Part shown: piece after piece, positions 11,723 to 22,850 of the stretch
Layout: every line of letters begins with the position of its first letter
Position numbering within the stretch: position 1 is the stretch's first letter
Assembly: GCA_964017045.1 (NCBI GenBank)
Contig: OZ024794.1
Coordinates: 7,600,329-7,664,328 of the forward strand
Direction: 5' to 3'
Length of the DNA: 64,000 nucleotides
Source of the DNA: Omphiscola glabra
Lineage: Eukaryota; Mollusca; Gastropoda; Lymnaeidae
Notes under the pieces: generated by a model
What the model was told of the DNA's origin: nothing
The model's input: the letters and a program-made list of their open reading frames with translations, nothing else
Databases searched by the model: none
Position numbers and translations under genes: made by a program

Positions 11723-12040
11723 TAGGCAGTGTTTTAATCACTTGTTAGCTCCGTCAATTTGACTTTTAACCATTATAGTGTGATGGTTGAACATACATTC
11801 TTATATGGAATTAGATATTAGTGTATAACACGTAACCGTTATATAGTTCTGGGAAGATTTCTGTTCATCACTTATCTTAGGCAGTGTTTGAATCACTTAT
11901 TCGCTCCATCAATTTGACTTGTAACCATTATACCGTGATGGTTGAAGATACAGCCGTGCACTGAATTCTTAAATGGAATAGATAATATTAATGTGTACGT
12001 GAGCATAACACTAATAACGGTTATATCGCCTTGGTTGCAC
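11723..12040. repeat. 155-bp tandem duplication
   Basis: The first unit starts at 11723 (TAGGCAGTGTTTTAATCACT), the second at 11878 (TAGGCAGTGTTTGAATCACT). They share CCATTATA(G/C)(T/C)GTGATGGTTGAA and a later TAACGGTTATAT block with small indels. It abuts the right end of the hAT element at 11722. No coding sense. Confidence 0.75.
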
Positions 12041-12225
12041 ATGCTGCAATGTGCGTATAAGCGATTGATAAAATTGTATCCAACCAGCGTACATACGTAA
12101 AATATAATGTGTAGTAGGCTAAAAATCCAGCCATATGCTAAATTCTCACATAGGAAATGGTACATGTGCTAGGATAATATTATTAGCTGTATTAATATAA
12201 TTATAGACATTCTGCAACGCGCTTG

Positions 12226-12271
12226 TGTCGTAAAAAAAGACACATCGATGTCGTAAAAAAAGACACATCGA
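12226..12271. repeat. Short perfect tandem duplication (23 bp x 2)
   Basis: TGTCGTAAAAAAAGACACAT followed by CGA occurs twice head to tail, starting at 12226 and 12249. Confidence 0.9.
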
Positions 12272-12989
12272 TTGATACAAGTATCAGACTAACGGTGGTT
12301 ATAGTTTAAACCATTGTAGTAATTGTCATGCTATGGGTGCATCTTATTTAAACACCATACAACGCCGGCCTTTAGGGTGTGCGACCTGTGCCTTTGCACA
12401 GGGCGCAGTGGTCATAGTGGCGCCCAGTAAAAATTTTAATTCCCTTAGTTCATTATAGTGAAGTGTGAACCTCGGGTCCGGGGTCGAGAAACGGTATTTT
12501 AACTTTTCGTTAGAGATCGACCGAAAGTGATTTTCTGATTTCGGCCGAAACCGAAACTAGTACGAAAATTAAAAATGAAATTCGGCCGAAACCGAAACCT
12601 TAAAGTGACTTTTGGCTGAAACCGAAATATTAAGATATTTTGAAATTTGTTCATGCATGCATTCTGCTAACATCGATGGGGGAAAATATCAATATTTACA
12701 ACCTTTTTATAAAAAATTAGATAATCGTGAATATTAATAAATAAACATCTAATGAATACTTTGGCTTTTACCATTTTAATTTAAAAGCAATTTAAATTTC
12801 TTTAAAATTAAATGCTTTTAAAGTAGTATGGTACAAATAAATTTGGACCAGAAAAAAAAAAAAGGGGGGGGGGCCAAAATAGACCATTGAGTACCCCTTG
12901 CGTTTATACTATAATTATAACCTAGAACATATACCTGATAATACATGTACCTACAATAATTATTTAGGCTCTAATAGAGTCAATTTTCA

Positions 12990-13235
12990 CCTATGTATCA
13001 GTTGTTATGTAGGTGACTTGTTTTTCTTCATTCTTTCCCCGTGCATGAACTCTAGCAGACAACAAACTCGTGACCGCTTTTAAGATGTGGGTAGCAAACT
13101 AATAGTCTCCCCTTAACCTTGTTTACAACAAGCTTAGTATAGTCAGTTTCATTCAGAATTTTATAGAAGAATCTGGATGAAACTGGAAAGCAGTACAATA
13201 CGTAAGGCGTTTCTAGAGACATCAGTAGGAAATAA
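12990..13235 (-). repeat. Interspersed repeat family B, copy 1
   Basis: Read on the minus strand it matches 29695-29940 on the plus strand: CGCCTTACG, TTTCCAGTTT, CCAGATT(C/T)TTCTA, GTTGTAAACAAGGT, GGGAGACTATT, GCTACCCACA, AGAGTTCAT, and ACAAGTCA(C/T)CTACATAAC. About 245 bp long. This and copy 2 give similar short frames (VSSRFFYK / VFSRFFYN), probably by descent and not because it codes. Confidence 0.65.
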
Positions 13236-13639
13236 CTATAAAAAGGCCGATAGATTGAATGAAAGAAAGGCAGATCATTTATCACGAGACTGGGAGCGTG
13301 TGTTATATTTGCGATACTAGACAGTGCTTTGTTTACTGTGTGTGTGTGTAGATTTCTTTTCACCAGTGTACCACTTTTGCACATTGTATTTTATTAACAT
13401 CGTACCTGTACCAGTCAAAACAATATACTGTAAGTCAATCAATGTTCCCTCTAAGGTTTGCTGGTTCGTGTGCAAAATCATACAGTTGTGTGCAACGTTT
13501 AACAGCATCAATTTTTTGTGCGCAAAATTGTACAGAACCCCCCCCCCCCCCCCCACACACACAAGGAAATTACATAAATGAACTTAAGTGCAAAACTTTT
13601 ATATAAATAAATAAATGAACTATAATTAAATAATTATAA

Positions 13640-15201
13640 TAAAAAAAGTCAAAATTTTTCAATCAAAGCTATATTCATTAGGCTGAATCCACGTTCACTA
13701 TCGACGCTTGATGCAAGAAATGTAGCACAAATATCCAACAGAATGGCAGTGTCGCCAAATCGCTATTCATGTATTACAAATCGAACCATCTCGTCGAAAG
13801 TCTGCATCAACCCACATTTCATTTTTTCTGCAAGCACAAACCTTAAGTACTGTATTACTGATCCTTAACTTTTGGGAGAATGTCATCATAGTTTTCCGCG
13901 AATGCCGCATATCTAGAAACCAGTGCTGTAAGTTCTTCTTAGCCAAAATTAAAATCTGAAGTGTCGATTAACGCTATCTCAAAGATTCGTTATTGCATCA
14001 ACTCACTTTCAGGGAAACGAGAGTCCAGGTGCAAACATAAATATTCAACGAATTTTAGGACGGAAATCATGTTTATATTCTCGTCATTTGCAAGATATAA
14101 TTACAAACTGGTATGCCTTGATGGTCGTAAGATTTTTAAAATATTTTTTTTGTAGCAGCTTGCATAATTCAGCTATAGTTAACCAAGAACTCCATCAAAG
14201 ACAATGAGTTTCTTCAAACATTATTCAGTCAACACTTGTATGTTTCTCGGCAATGCTCGTAAAGCAAAGTGATTTCATTCAATGGTCTAAAGGCTACGTA
14301 ATCACATTCCAACACCTTAGCTAGTTCGGTAAATTGGGCTTTCCGTTCGACCTACTGAACAATGTGTACACTGTGCTTAGGAATGTTTCAATGTCTGTCA
14401 TTAAAATTATATGTTTGCAAGCATCATCGATGCCTAACTCTTCACTATGAGCAACGCAATGTTGTTCCAATAGAATACGTCGGCGAAGAATTGCTACAAC
14501 TCCATTGTTCTTACAATTGCCTATCAAAACCAATGCACTGTCAGAGGCAAACATAACCATTTTCTGCATTTCCTATGAATTTTCTTGATAAAACTCTGTT
14601 ATTGCTGATTCCACATATTACTGTCACATGCCGACAGAGACAAAATTCCAACAAACGCTGTCTTGTAAACATTTACCGGGATATGGCCAAATCTTTGCGT
14701 ATAATATCAACATTTTTGTCAATGTGATATATCTATTGCTAATGTGTGAAAAGTTGCATTGCAAAGTTCGCTAAATATAGCATCATTCATTGCAGAATCG
14801 ATAGAATCAACAAACTCAAAAGCGTAATTCATACTCCGCCAGTTATCAGGGACTGGGACTTACTTAGCTATATATATGTGCATGTATTGAACCGCATTCA
14901 TAGATGTGTTCATTTTGATAGCCAAGAGGACGTTGTCAATCAAAATTTTAACCTGGTCCTTTTTAGCACTTTTAAGTTGTGCTGCTTCTTGTCTCGTGCC
15001 TAGATCAGCGACACTTTCTGTAAGCATTCGTAGTACACTTCCTGACCATATAGAAAGAAGTCTCTGTACAGCATTTGTGTGCATTTTTGTTTGCTTGATA
15101 TGTCGTTTAAGAATATTGAGATAATCCAGCTTCCAAGCCTTCCACCTTTTCCCCATTGAGGCATTCAGTTTTAAAATTTGATCTACACTTTTTCTTAGCA
15201 A
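13640..15201 (-). pseudogene. hAT transposase relic
   Basis: Minus-strand fragments in order: an N-terminal-side piece at 15201-14860; 14569-14321 with MVMFASDSALVLIG, EQHCVAHSEELGIDDACK and FLSTVYTLFSRS; and near 13750-13670 a piece reading DICATFLASSVDSERGFSLM. The SDG/SDS-to-HCVAH block and the late S.DSERGFS block are hAT transposase hallmarks of the ZNF862-like group. Several stops and frameshifts interrupt it, so it is non-functional. Confidence 0.72.
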
Positions 15202-15354
15202 GCGATGACACTGAAAGTTCGCTGAACTGATGTTTAGACGTAACGGTTAAAAATTATTTAAAATAATTAGCTAGTACATTTATAATAACTAGATAAAGGC
15301 CTCATGCGATTTATTTACTTTATACACATTCACTGCGCGGTATGCGCCACGAAA

Positions 15355-15612
15355 TTTAAACGAAGTGGCTATTGGTACCCGGGTACCAGAATTGAGAGGT
15401 TGGGATTATAAAACGATTTAAAATATTATTGTTGGGTTTGTAAGACCAAATGAGGTATCAAATGAAAGATAATTGAATGTACTATACGTTTGTAAACATA
15501 ATTCTTCATTTAAAACTAAAATAAACTACCACAAATGACATCAGAATAGCATTAGTCAAAATGGACCCAGACACGCAGCGCCGCCATTCGCACCCGGGTA
15601 CCATTAGACTCA
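15355..15612. repeat. Foldback-type repeat, single-arm copy
   Basis: Begins CGAAGTGGCTATTGG followed by the palindrome GGTACCCGGGTACC at 15374. It matches the long-hairpin element at 45131-45585 over one arm and the loop, including a shared small reading frame [18 protein letters not shown], and ends at a second GGGTACC near 15603. It lies inside the inner hAT element at 12511-15778. Confidence 0.75.
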
Positions 15613-15778
15613 AATTAGAAAGTCGAAATCATTTTCGACCGAAACCGAAATTAAACCTGAAGTTAACTTTTCAGTTTTGGCCGAAACCGAAAGTTAACTT
15701 TTCTGTTTCAGCCGAAATCGAAACTAGGCCGAAAGTGATCAAATGACAACTTTCGGCGCCGAAACTCGGTCGTCTCTA

Positions 15779-15835
15779 CTTTTCATACAATCGCTTTTCA
15801 TACAATGAGTTTTCATACAATGCGTTTTCATAGCC
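15779..15835. repeat. Short tandem array, TTTTCATACAAT(G/C)(A/C)G type
   Basis: Four degenerate 15- to 16-bp units run from the right end of the inner hAT element. The last ends in TTTTCATAGCC. Confidence 0.7.
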
Positions 15836-16318
15836 TACGTCGTCATCGGAAAAAGAGCGGAGCCATACTCATGATACTTGGACAGGGAAGGGGGCGCCGA
15901 ATGGGTGCTTCACGCAGGGCGAAAGGTTACCTAAGGCCGCGTTGCACCATACAATACAAAGGATGAAAGTACAATAGAAATTTCTACACCTGTATTTAAG
16001 CGCTCACACTGATTCTGAATGTAAGACGGTGTACGTGCTACAAACTAAACACTGCCACATAAATTCTTTTATAACTAAACATTAAAATAATAATTTCAAT
16101 TGACATTAAAAAAGCTGGTACTGTATGGTCATCATGCATCTGTATCTTTAATTAAGTATATTTTATCATAATCGGTAATGACATAGTTATTTATCGTGTC
16201 TATTGTTAGCTGTGTTTTTCGATGTTGGTCGGGACATTGTTAACTTCTACTAAACTATTTGTATCTTTTCAGATATTGTCCTTTTTCTTCGGATCGTTTT
16301 TTTTTTGGTCTTCCAACT

Positions 16319-16484
16319 CACTGGCGTAGCGAGCTTAACTCGCGCCCGGGGCACAATAACTTTTTAGCGCCCCCCCCCCCATTCGAAAACCATACAATAT
16401 TATAGTAAAATATACCATTTGGCGCCCCTTTGTGAGTAGCGCCCGGGGCATGATCCCCCTTGCCCCCCCATCACTACGCCACTG
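16319..16484. mobile_element. hAT-type MITE (166 bp), perfect target duplication
   Basis: TTCCAACT flanks both sides (16311-16318 and 16485-16492). The ends are CACTGGCGTAGCGAG and, inverted, CAGTGGCGTAGTGATG. Internal GCGCCCGGGGCA motifs recur near both ends. A fragment of the same family is at 17468-17536. Confidence 0.85.
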
Positions 16485-16704
16485 TTCCAACTATTTTTTA
16501 AAGGATTTTTCTTCAACGACTCCTCTCTGCAACATTCTAAGAACCAATAAAAGGTTATAGTTCTCAGTGCTTGAATTTCTATAGTTTATAAACCAAATAT
16601 ACATTTAAAACTGTCAGCTGCCACTCACCACTACATAATCTTAAAGCCTCAGTCAAAAATTAAACGTTCTAAGATTAGAATAAGTTGCTTGAAGATACTT
16701 AAAT

Positions 16705-16856
16705 AAGATTATATGGATCAATAATGGGGAAATCCCCAGGAAAGTGAAAACTAAACCAAACTTTCCTTAAACTTTTAAACAAGATTATATGGATCAATAA
16801 TGGGGAAATCCCCAGGAAAGTGAAAACTAAACCAAACTTTCCTTAAACTTTTAAAC
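16705..16856. repeat. 76-bp tandem duplication, nearly perfect
   Basis: AAGATTATATGGATCAATAA begins at 16705 and again at 16781. The two 76-bp units look identical, so the duplication is recent relative to its decayed surroundings. Confidence 0.95.
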
Positions 16857-17467
16857 CTCATTGATATTTTCGTAATCTTTGTTACGTTATACCTACGTGG
16901 AACAATATAGAACTTGCTGTAAAGTTCTATAATTTGGTATTTAAACCTTCAAATAATGTGTCGAAATTTATTCCTACTCTTTTTGTGACGTCATTATTTG
17001 GAGACTTAAAAAATGTAAAACACATTGTCGTAACTTTATAGTTTTCCATTATAATAAAGATAAAATAAGGATCCGGAGGAGACTGGAGCTACGATCTATT
17101 GACGTTTTAATTAGCACTAAGATAAGGATTCTAAATAATTCAATAGATAAATAGCCAAGTAAAATTTTAAAAGCTGTCCCATTAAAGTCGGTTGATTGGT
17201 TTAACATACCCACTGGTGTAAAATATTAAAGAGTAAGTTCTTTTGGCGCCCGGGGGGGGGGGCGCTCAGTAGTAACAGTTAAAAGGCAACATCTTTGAAA
17301 ATTCCTTCTCATTTTAATGTGTAATGGAATATATTTGAAAAATTAACTTGAATACTTATCTGAATGATTTGTATAGTTCAACTCTCGTAAGGATACAAAA
17401 GAGCCCCTTTTGAATGAGGATCCTTTTCCATTTTAATTGACAACCTGTCGTGGCTTTTTAAATAAAA

Positions 17468-17536
17468 TACCATTTGGCGCCACTTTGTGAGTAGCGCCCG
17501 GGGCATGATCCCCCCTCCCCCCTCGCTACGCCACTG
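17468..17536. mobile_element. Right-end fragment of the 16319-16484 MITE family
   Basis: ACCATTTGGCGCCACTTTGT through GAGTAGCGCCCGGGGCATGA and a terminal CGCTACGCCACTG align with 16416-16484. A G-rich piece at 17246-17275 (GGCGCCCGGGG) may be the remnant of the left half. Confidence 0.7.
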
Positions 17537-18078
17537 GTTGAAGGTGAGCTGCTGGCAAAAAGAGAAGGGACCACATTCGGAACCAGGAAATAAGACATTT
17601 GGATGGCGCCATCCCAAACAGCCACGAAAAATTAATTGGTTTTGACAACTGGTCAGAATGTCTGTCAACCAACCGGCTTCGCAATCGTAGTCACTCAGGA
17701 ATATTAGTTGAAACGGAATGGTCCCCAAGTTCAATGTTTACAAGAATTATTATAAATCTGGCCTTTTTTAATGATAAAGTTAACATTTTATTAGTTAGTT
17801 TAGCGTAGGCTTTTTGACTTCATGAGATTTTTTACCATTACAAACCCGAGAAAAGCCAAGTATATTTGTTACATATATAGCGTCAGTTTGTGGCATGACT
17901 CTCACATCAGTATTCCATTGCTATACTTCATATTATCATACTAGTTTATCCAAAATATAAAATCTGTACGTTATGGACAAGTTTTGTTGTTCAATGTGTT
18001 ATAATATATATATTGCACCGAGAATGTCCCCATAAAATTTGGTACCATTATCTTTTTTGCAAAGCTTATATAGCTTGC

Positions 18079-18404
18079 CAGGGCCAGCCCTATGGTTGCT
18101 GGCGCCCAATTTAAGCATACCGGTAATCATAAAATAATATTGTTTTTCGTAACTTTTATTTTCACAGTATAAACAATAAGTAGAATTCATTCTGCCTTTT
18201 TCAGCAGCGACATATGCTGTCACTTTCTGTGCACCAACATACGATTTACGTAGTAGGGCAGACAAACACGTGGCAAAAAAATATTTTTCTTCCATGGCGC
18301 CCACATGCAACACTTTTTCATATCTTTCAAGATTGCTGATAGCGCCCCAAGCACGTGACGCCCCGGGCAACTACCCGAGTTGTCGGTACCTTGAACCGGC
18401 CCTG
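18079..18404. mobile_element. hAT-type non-autonomous element (326 bp)
   Basis: The ends are CAGGGCCAGCCCTA and, inverted, CAGGGCCGGTTCAA. The flanks TAGCTTGC (18071-18078) and TAGCTAGC (18405-18412) match at 7 of 8. The minus frame at 17999-18370 has no similarity I recognise. Internal GGCGCCC motifs resemble those of neighbouring hAT MITEs. Confidence 0.75.
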
Positions 18405-18782
18405 TAGCTAGCCCTTTAAATTGATATTTCATTTATGGCAATGGGACAATATCAAACATTTCTATCAAAATGTCTTTTTACCATTATATTCAACTCCACG
18501 AAAATAGTAGCCTATTTATTACTATTACGTCTATTGACAGCAATGTCGTATTGAATATATGCATATTTTGCGAAAGTGTACCATTTTAGTAGTTGTACGC
18601 CACTCATTGGTAGGTAACAACTTTTGAAACGTTCATCACTTGTCCACATCCCGAGACCAAACATGGCCTAAACTTGATGTAGGTACTGTTTGAAATGATG
18701 AAGTCACGGGAACCATATATACAAGCTGAAAAATTTCAAGGCACCAGAGTTTGCTTAGAGATACTAAAAGCAGAGGTTCTCA

Positions 18783-18945
18783 ACATTTTTGCAGCCTCCC
18801 ACTTGTGATGTGTGGTGTTTCATATGAATTTTAAAACTTTCATTTGCCTTGCTAAAATAGGTTTTCCCACACACCCAGCACTTCAAAGGCTCTGTCAATC
18901 TTGTAAAACTAACAGAGCTGTAAAATTTTTGCAGCACTGCAACCA
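18783..18945 (-). pseudogene. Truncated duplicate of one zinc finger from the adjacent gene
   Basis: The minus-strand reading KFYSSVSFTRLTEPLKCWVC then GKTYFSKANESFKIHMKHH is almost the same as KFYSSVGFIKHKNGRPCTEP..CWVCGKTYSSKAKESFKIHMKHH in the gene at 19517-22771 (its copy spans about 20055-20215). About 25 bp is deleted between the two finger halves, removing the His/Cys pair of the upstream finger. The minus-strand frame runs into stops on either side. It lies about 570 bp beyond the parent stop codon in the same orientation. A GAGGTTCTCAACA-type hAT-like motif stands at its edge. Confidence 0.85.
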
Positions 18946-19516
18946 ACTCTTAAATTTAAAAAAAGCATTTCTCGCACCCCAACACAATTTCAAAACATAT
19001 ATACTGCACCCAAACTATAATTGTTATATAATAATATTTTTAACACTTATAGAACCACTTTATATCATAGGTTTAGTATTATTTCCTCATTTCATAATTT
19101 TTATTTTAAATCCAAATTAATTATATATATTTTATTGTTATTTGGGATAGAATTGCATATTTTTTTTATAAGAGTCAAGAGCCTATTACATAAGAAATAA
19201 TACAATAATCTTATTGAAAAAAAGAAGTAAGAATGGATATTTATTAACAATAGTTATGCAATATTATCATATCATTATTAATATAACTTTTAAATGAAAA
19301 GCTAAATATGCATGCAAAATAGAAAAAAAACAAAACGCCAAGGCAAAACAAGCTCTTTGCATATAAATTTATTTTTATGACAAATTAAAAAAAAAGTCTA
19401 CAGCTTTTCATAGATTTCCCATAACAGAAGTACATACTAAAGCCCATGTAATTTGATACTTTTGCAAGTACGGTACATGAAATTAATTTAATTGAAAACT
19501 TTAAATAAAAAATCAA
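18946..19516 (-). other. 3' region of the zinc-finger gene
   Basis: AT-rich non-coding sequence. On the minus strand an AATAAA signal lies at 19373-19368, about 145 bases after the stop codon, a plausible poly(A) signal. Confidence 0.5.
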
Positions 19517-22500
19517 TCAAGAGTTTATATTGTTAGTCATATTTGTTATGTCTTGGGAACTTGAAAGAGTCAGAGCAGCGCCAGCAGTACTTTGGGATGG
19601 CCAACCTTCAGCTATGATAATAGTATTATTGTTGGCATGAATAATCATCTTTGCTGCCCCAGGATTTTGGGACTCAAACATTTGTCCATCCACTACCTGT
19701 ATAGCCTGGCCATCAAAACTGGCCAGATCTATAATTTTCAACTCAGTTTCCTGCCCAACATTGTCCCCTGGCTCTTTAATCTTCTTCGGTCGACCCCTTT
19801 TTAACAAAGTTCTGTTCTCATGAGACCTCAAGTGCCTGCCTAAATGTCCCTTATTGCTAAATGCACTTCCGCACAAGCTACAAAGGTAAGGCCTTTCACC
19901 TGTATGCATCCGGGCATGGTCTTTTACCATGTAACGCATTGCAAATGCTTTCCCACAAGTCTCACATTTGTATGGTTTAACCCCAGTGTGAGAAAGTTTA
20001 TGTTTTGTAAGGGCCATTTGAGTCATGTAGCCTCTGCCACACTCTTCACAGTGATATGTGATGCCTCCCACTTCTGATTTGTGGTGTTTCATATGAATTT
20101 TAAAACTTTCCTTTGCTTTGCTAGAATAGGTTTTCCCACACACCCAGCACTTCAAAGGCTCTGTACATGGTCTGCCATTCTTGTGCTTAATAAAACCAAC
20201 AGAGCTGTAAAATTTTTTCCCACAATCAGTGCAAGTGTGTGCATCCTTTGGGTTTTCATGAACTTTATAGCGATGCAGCTTTAGGTACCCGGGTGTACTA
20301 AAACGGGATGGACAAAGATCACATTGCAGTGGTCCAGTGAAGACATCTTCATAATCCTCTCTTTTTAAACAGGTGCCCATTCTAAAATGTTTTTCATAAC
20401 CAGCACGTGTTCTGTAAGACCGGTAACAGTCAACACATTCAAACACTTTGGGCTTTCTTTCATTACAATGTGTAGACAAATGCTTTTCTAGCTCTTGTTC
20501 ACTGGTGAATGGCTTAGAGCAAATGAAACAGAACAATGATGAAATGCATTTTCCAATCTTCATGTGCTCTGCACAGGCAGTCGTGCTACTAAAATGCTTG
20601 TTACAAAAAACACAGGATCTGAGATTTGATGCCATTCCTAAAGCATTGTCCCATTTTCTCTTCCTCCCCCTTTTCTTTGGCAGCAAAACAACAGACTCAT
20701 TCCCAGTGTAGTTCATGTGGGACTTATTCTTATCATTGGATTCACCTGTTTGAGTATGAAGTCTTGAATTTAATTTTGAGGATGCTGCTGAGCGAACTTT
20801 TGGGACATAATCTTCGCTGTCGTCATTTAAGTCTTCATTCCAATCCTCATTTTCACTCTCCGTTAATTGCTCATTTTTAATAACAGAATCATCTTTACTA
20901 GATTTATCTTCAGTAGCCATGTCACTGGAGGGTCTAACGTCAGGTTGCTCTATTTGGGATTTTGCTTCTATTATCTTGGATAAATTAATCCCTTTCTGTA
21001 GAGTAGATTTTAGCAATTTGTCTTTGATTAAATGCTTCCCTATTTTTTGCCTACTTTCAGAGACTGCACTCAGAAATTTTAGACCACCATCTAAGGATGT
21101 CCCCCATTTTGTAGTTGCAAAATCAGCTGCATGTTCCATTGACAACTCTGATGATGGTGTTGAAAGAAAATCCTCTGTTGTTTCCACACAGTCCACCCCA
21201 AGTATGACAGGCTCTTCTTCTTCCTGTTTGATTTGAAAAGAAGATTTAGTAAAACAAATTTTTAGATCAATGTATTTAAATACAGTTTCCTTTGATTTCC
21301 CCAAGGGATACAATTTGAAAAAGCATTGCCCAGTCTGAAATTGCACATTAATCTAAGTTTTCAAAACATTGTGTTCTTTAAATGCACAAATAATCAAGTA
21401 AAAATTCATGCAATAAAACAGTTTTAAAGCATAGGAAATATTAGTTATAATTACATTATCATGTAATACGTTAAATGTGCAGTAAGAAATACTGAAAATC
21501 GAGGGTACACTGTATATTAATATGCATATGAATATGAATAAATTTTTACTGGGGAGTGAATTAATTATCTGCTTAATCAAGTTAATGACAAAATCAGTAA
21601 ATCTCATTCAAGCAGTAGGCAATAATTAGGCATTTAGATAATTTCAACCACAGTAAAAAGAGATGAAGGGGTTACTATTTAGAAACACTAAATAAATAAC
21701 AGAAAAAAGATACAAGCTTGTTGCCTATTAATCATTAAAATTACTTAGCTACTAACCATGAATTCACTTATTTTATGACTATAATTTAACCAAAAAAAAA
21801 AATTATCATCCTTTAATAGGTATTAAAAAAATACACGAACATCCCCTCTCCCCACAAAAGAAAATGTAATTTTTCACACAATGATGTTATCATACTATAT
21901 TAAACTATATACTAAATTTTTGCAGAGTGCCTATTGAAATTAATTAAGGACTCACTGTTTTAACTTTGGTCTCCAGAATTTGTCCAGTTTTTGCATGAAC
22001 CTTCTGCACAGTTACCTTTCTGCAAACTACCATTTTTACAAATGCTTCAACCATTGTCTTTTTAACAACTTCTTGATCCTTTTCCAACTCCTCAGTTGAA
22101 GTGTGTGATGATGAAGTTACCTGAAAGTTCATGTTGTTATTTGATGTATTGTTTACAAGAGACTGTGATGTTATAGTTTCTGGCAAATTTTGTAGAGACT
22201 GAAATGAACTGCATTTGTCATAATTTTGTTCAAGATCTGGTTGTTGCTTGACATCACTAGTTTCTAAAGCATTAACTGAGGGCATTGTATTGAGCTGTCT
22301 TAGTATCGATTCAATGGTCTCATTACTGGTAACAGAGCTGCCATATTCTATGTTTCCATTAGATGTGTTGTCTTTGCTTTCTGTTTCACACCCCTGCTGG
22401 TTTACCATAAGGTCTACTGGTGGAAATGCAGTAAAATTAGTTGCAAAAGTAGTGGATTGCATTTCTGTTTCACTGATCACATGAAAAGAATCTAGTTCAG

Positions 22501-22771
22501 AATCTGGTTTTGGACTTGGGATCTGATTCAGCAAGCTTTTAGGTAACAAGCTTTTAAATTTTGTAGAGCCACTTGATCCAGAGTTTGTGTTCAGTTGCAC
22601 AACAATGGCTTTGCTTTGACCAGAAAAGCCAGGTATGCAGATAGAGGTTGGGCATGTTTCTATGCCATTAACAGTTGCTAAGTTTGCTATCTGCAAATTA
22701 TGATCCTGGACCAAACTTTCTTGAGAATTCATAGTGTAAGTTGTAAGACTTGAACCTATAGGAGACTGCAA
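19517..22771 (-). CDS. C2H2 zinc-finger protein with nine fingers and AT-hook-like motifs
   Basis: Two coding exons, 22771-21956 (272 codons) and 21223-19517 (568 codons plus stop), with donor ACA|GTGAGT and acceptor AAACAG|GAAGAAG, both phase 0, for about 840 residues. Exon 1 is Ser/Thr/Asn/Gln-rich and ends in a basic VVCRKVTVQKVHAKTGQI. Exon 2 opens with EEEEPVILG and an acidic stretch, then KKRGRKRKW. Nine C2H2-type fingers follow (about 20625-19815): three diverged ones (two with a final Cys), then more standard ones with TGVKPY and TGERPY linkers. A KRGRPKK AT-hook core comes next, then a hydrophobic HANNNTIIIAEGWP tail. Expected to be a nuclear DNA-binding regulator. I cannot name an orthologue; no KRAB, BTB or ZAD domain is present. 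Starting at the 21346 ATG inside the intron would lose exon 1. Confidence 0.85.
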
Positions 22772-22850
22772 CTTCCCTTTTCACCCAGACTTATCGTTCA
22801 TACCGGGGAGTACAAAGAACGTACAAAGATGGCTGCTCACATCAACAAAG
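22772..22850. promoter_or_regulatory. Short head-to-head promoter region with duplicated AAAGATGGCTGCTCAC
   Basis: Only about 80 bp separate the zinc-finger start codon (minus) from the plus-strand SAP-like frame. AAAGATGGCTGCTCAC occurs twice, 22 bp apart (from 22826 and 22848), and includes an AAGATGGC core like the YY1 consensus. Whether it binds YY1 or merely surrounds start codons is unknown. Confidence 0.4.

Larger units (their letters stand above)
12511..15778 (-). mobile_element. Inner hAT-type element nested in the outer one
   Basis: The ends are TAGAGATCGACCGAAAGTGA and, inverted, TAGAGACGACCGAGTTTCGG. The flanks CTTTTCGT (12503-12510) and CTTTTCAT (15779-15786) match at 7 of 8 bases. 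The subterminal regions carry repeated GGCCGAAACCGAAA motifs in direct orientation (12540-12620 and 15630-15730), typical transposase-binding arrays. The interior holds a decayed minus-strand transposase, a family B repeat and a foldback copy. Confidence 0.78.
12361..15944. mobile_element. Outer hAT-type element with perfect 8-bp target duplication
   Basis: CACCATAC stands immediately outside both ends (12353-12360 and 15945-15952). The ends read AACGCCGGCCTTTAGG and, inverted from the right, CAACGCGGCCTTAGG. Subterminal GGGCGC and GGCGCC motifs occur on both sides. Its own coding part is not visible: most of the 3.6 kb is a second element inserted at 12511-15778. Confidence 0.82.

Noticed and set aside
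14860..15124. Plus-strand ORFs at 14746-15124
   Set aside because: They are antisense to the hAT transposase relic and carry no motif.
19592..21236. Plus-strand ORFs opposite the zinc-finger gene
   Set aside because: Antisense shadows of a clearly coding minus-strand exon.
21224..21346. ATG at 21346 as the start of the zinc-finger protein
   Set aside because: The stretch before EEEEPV reads as intron with a pyrimidine-containing acceptor (AAACAG|GAAG), and the exon at 22771-21956 joins in phase.
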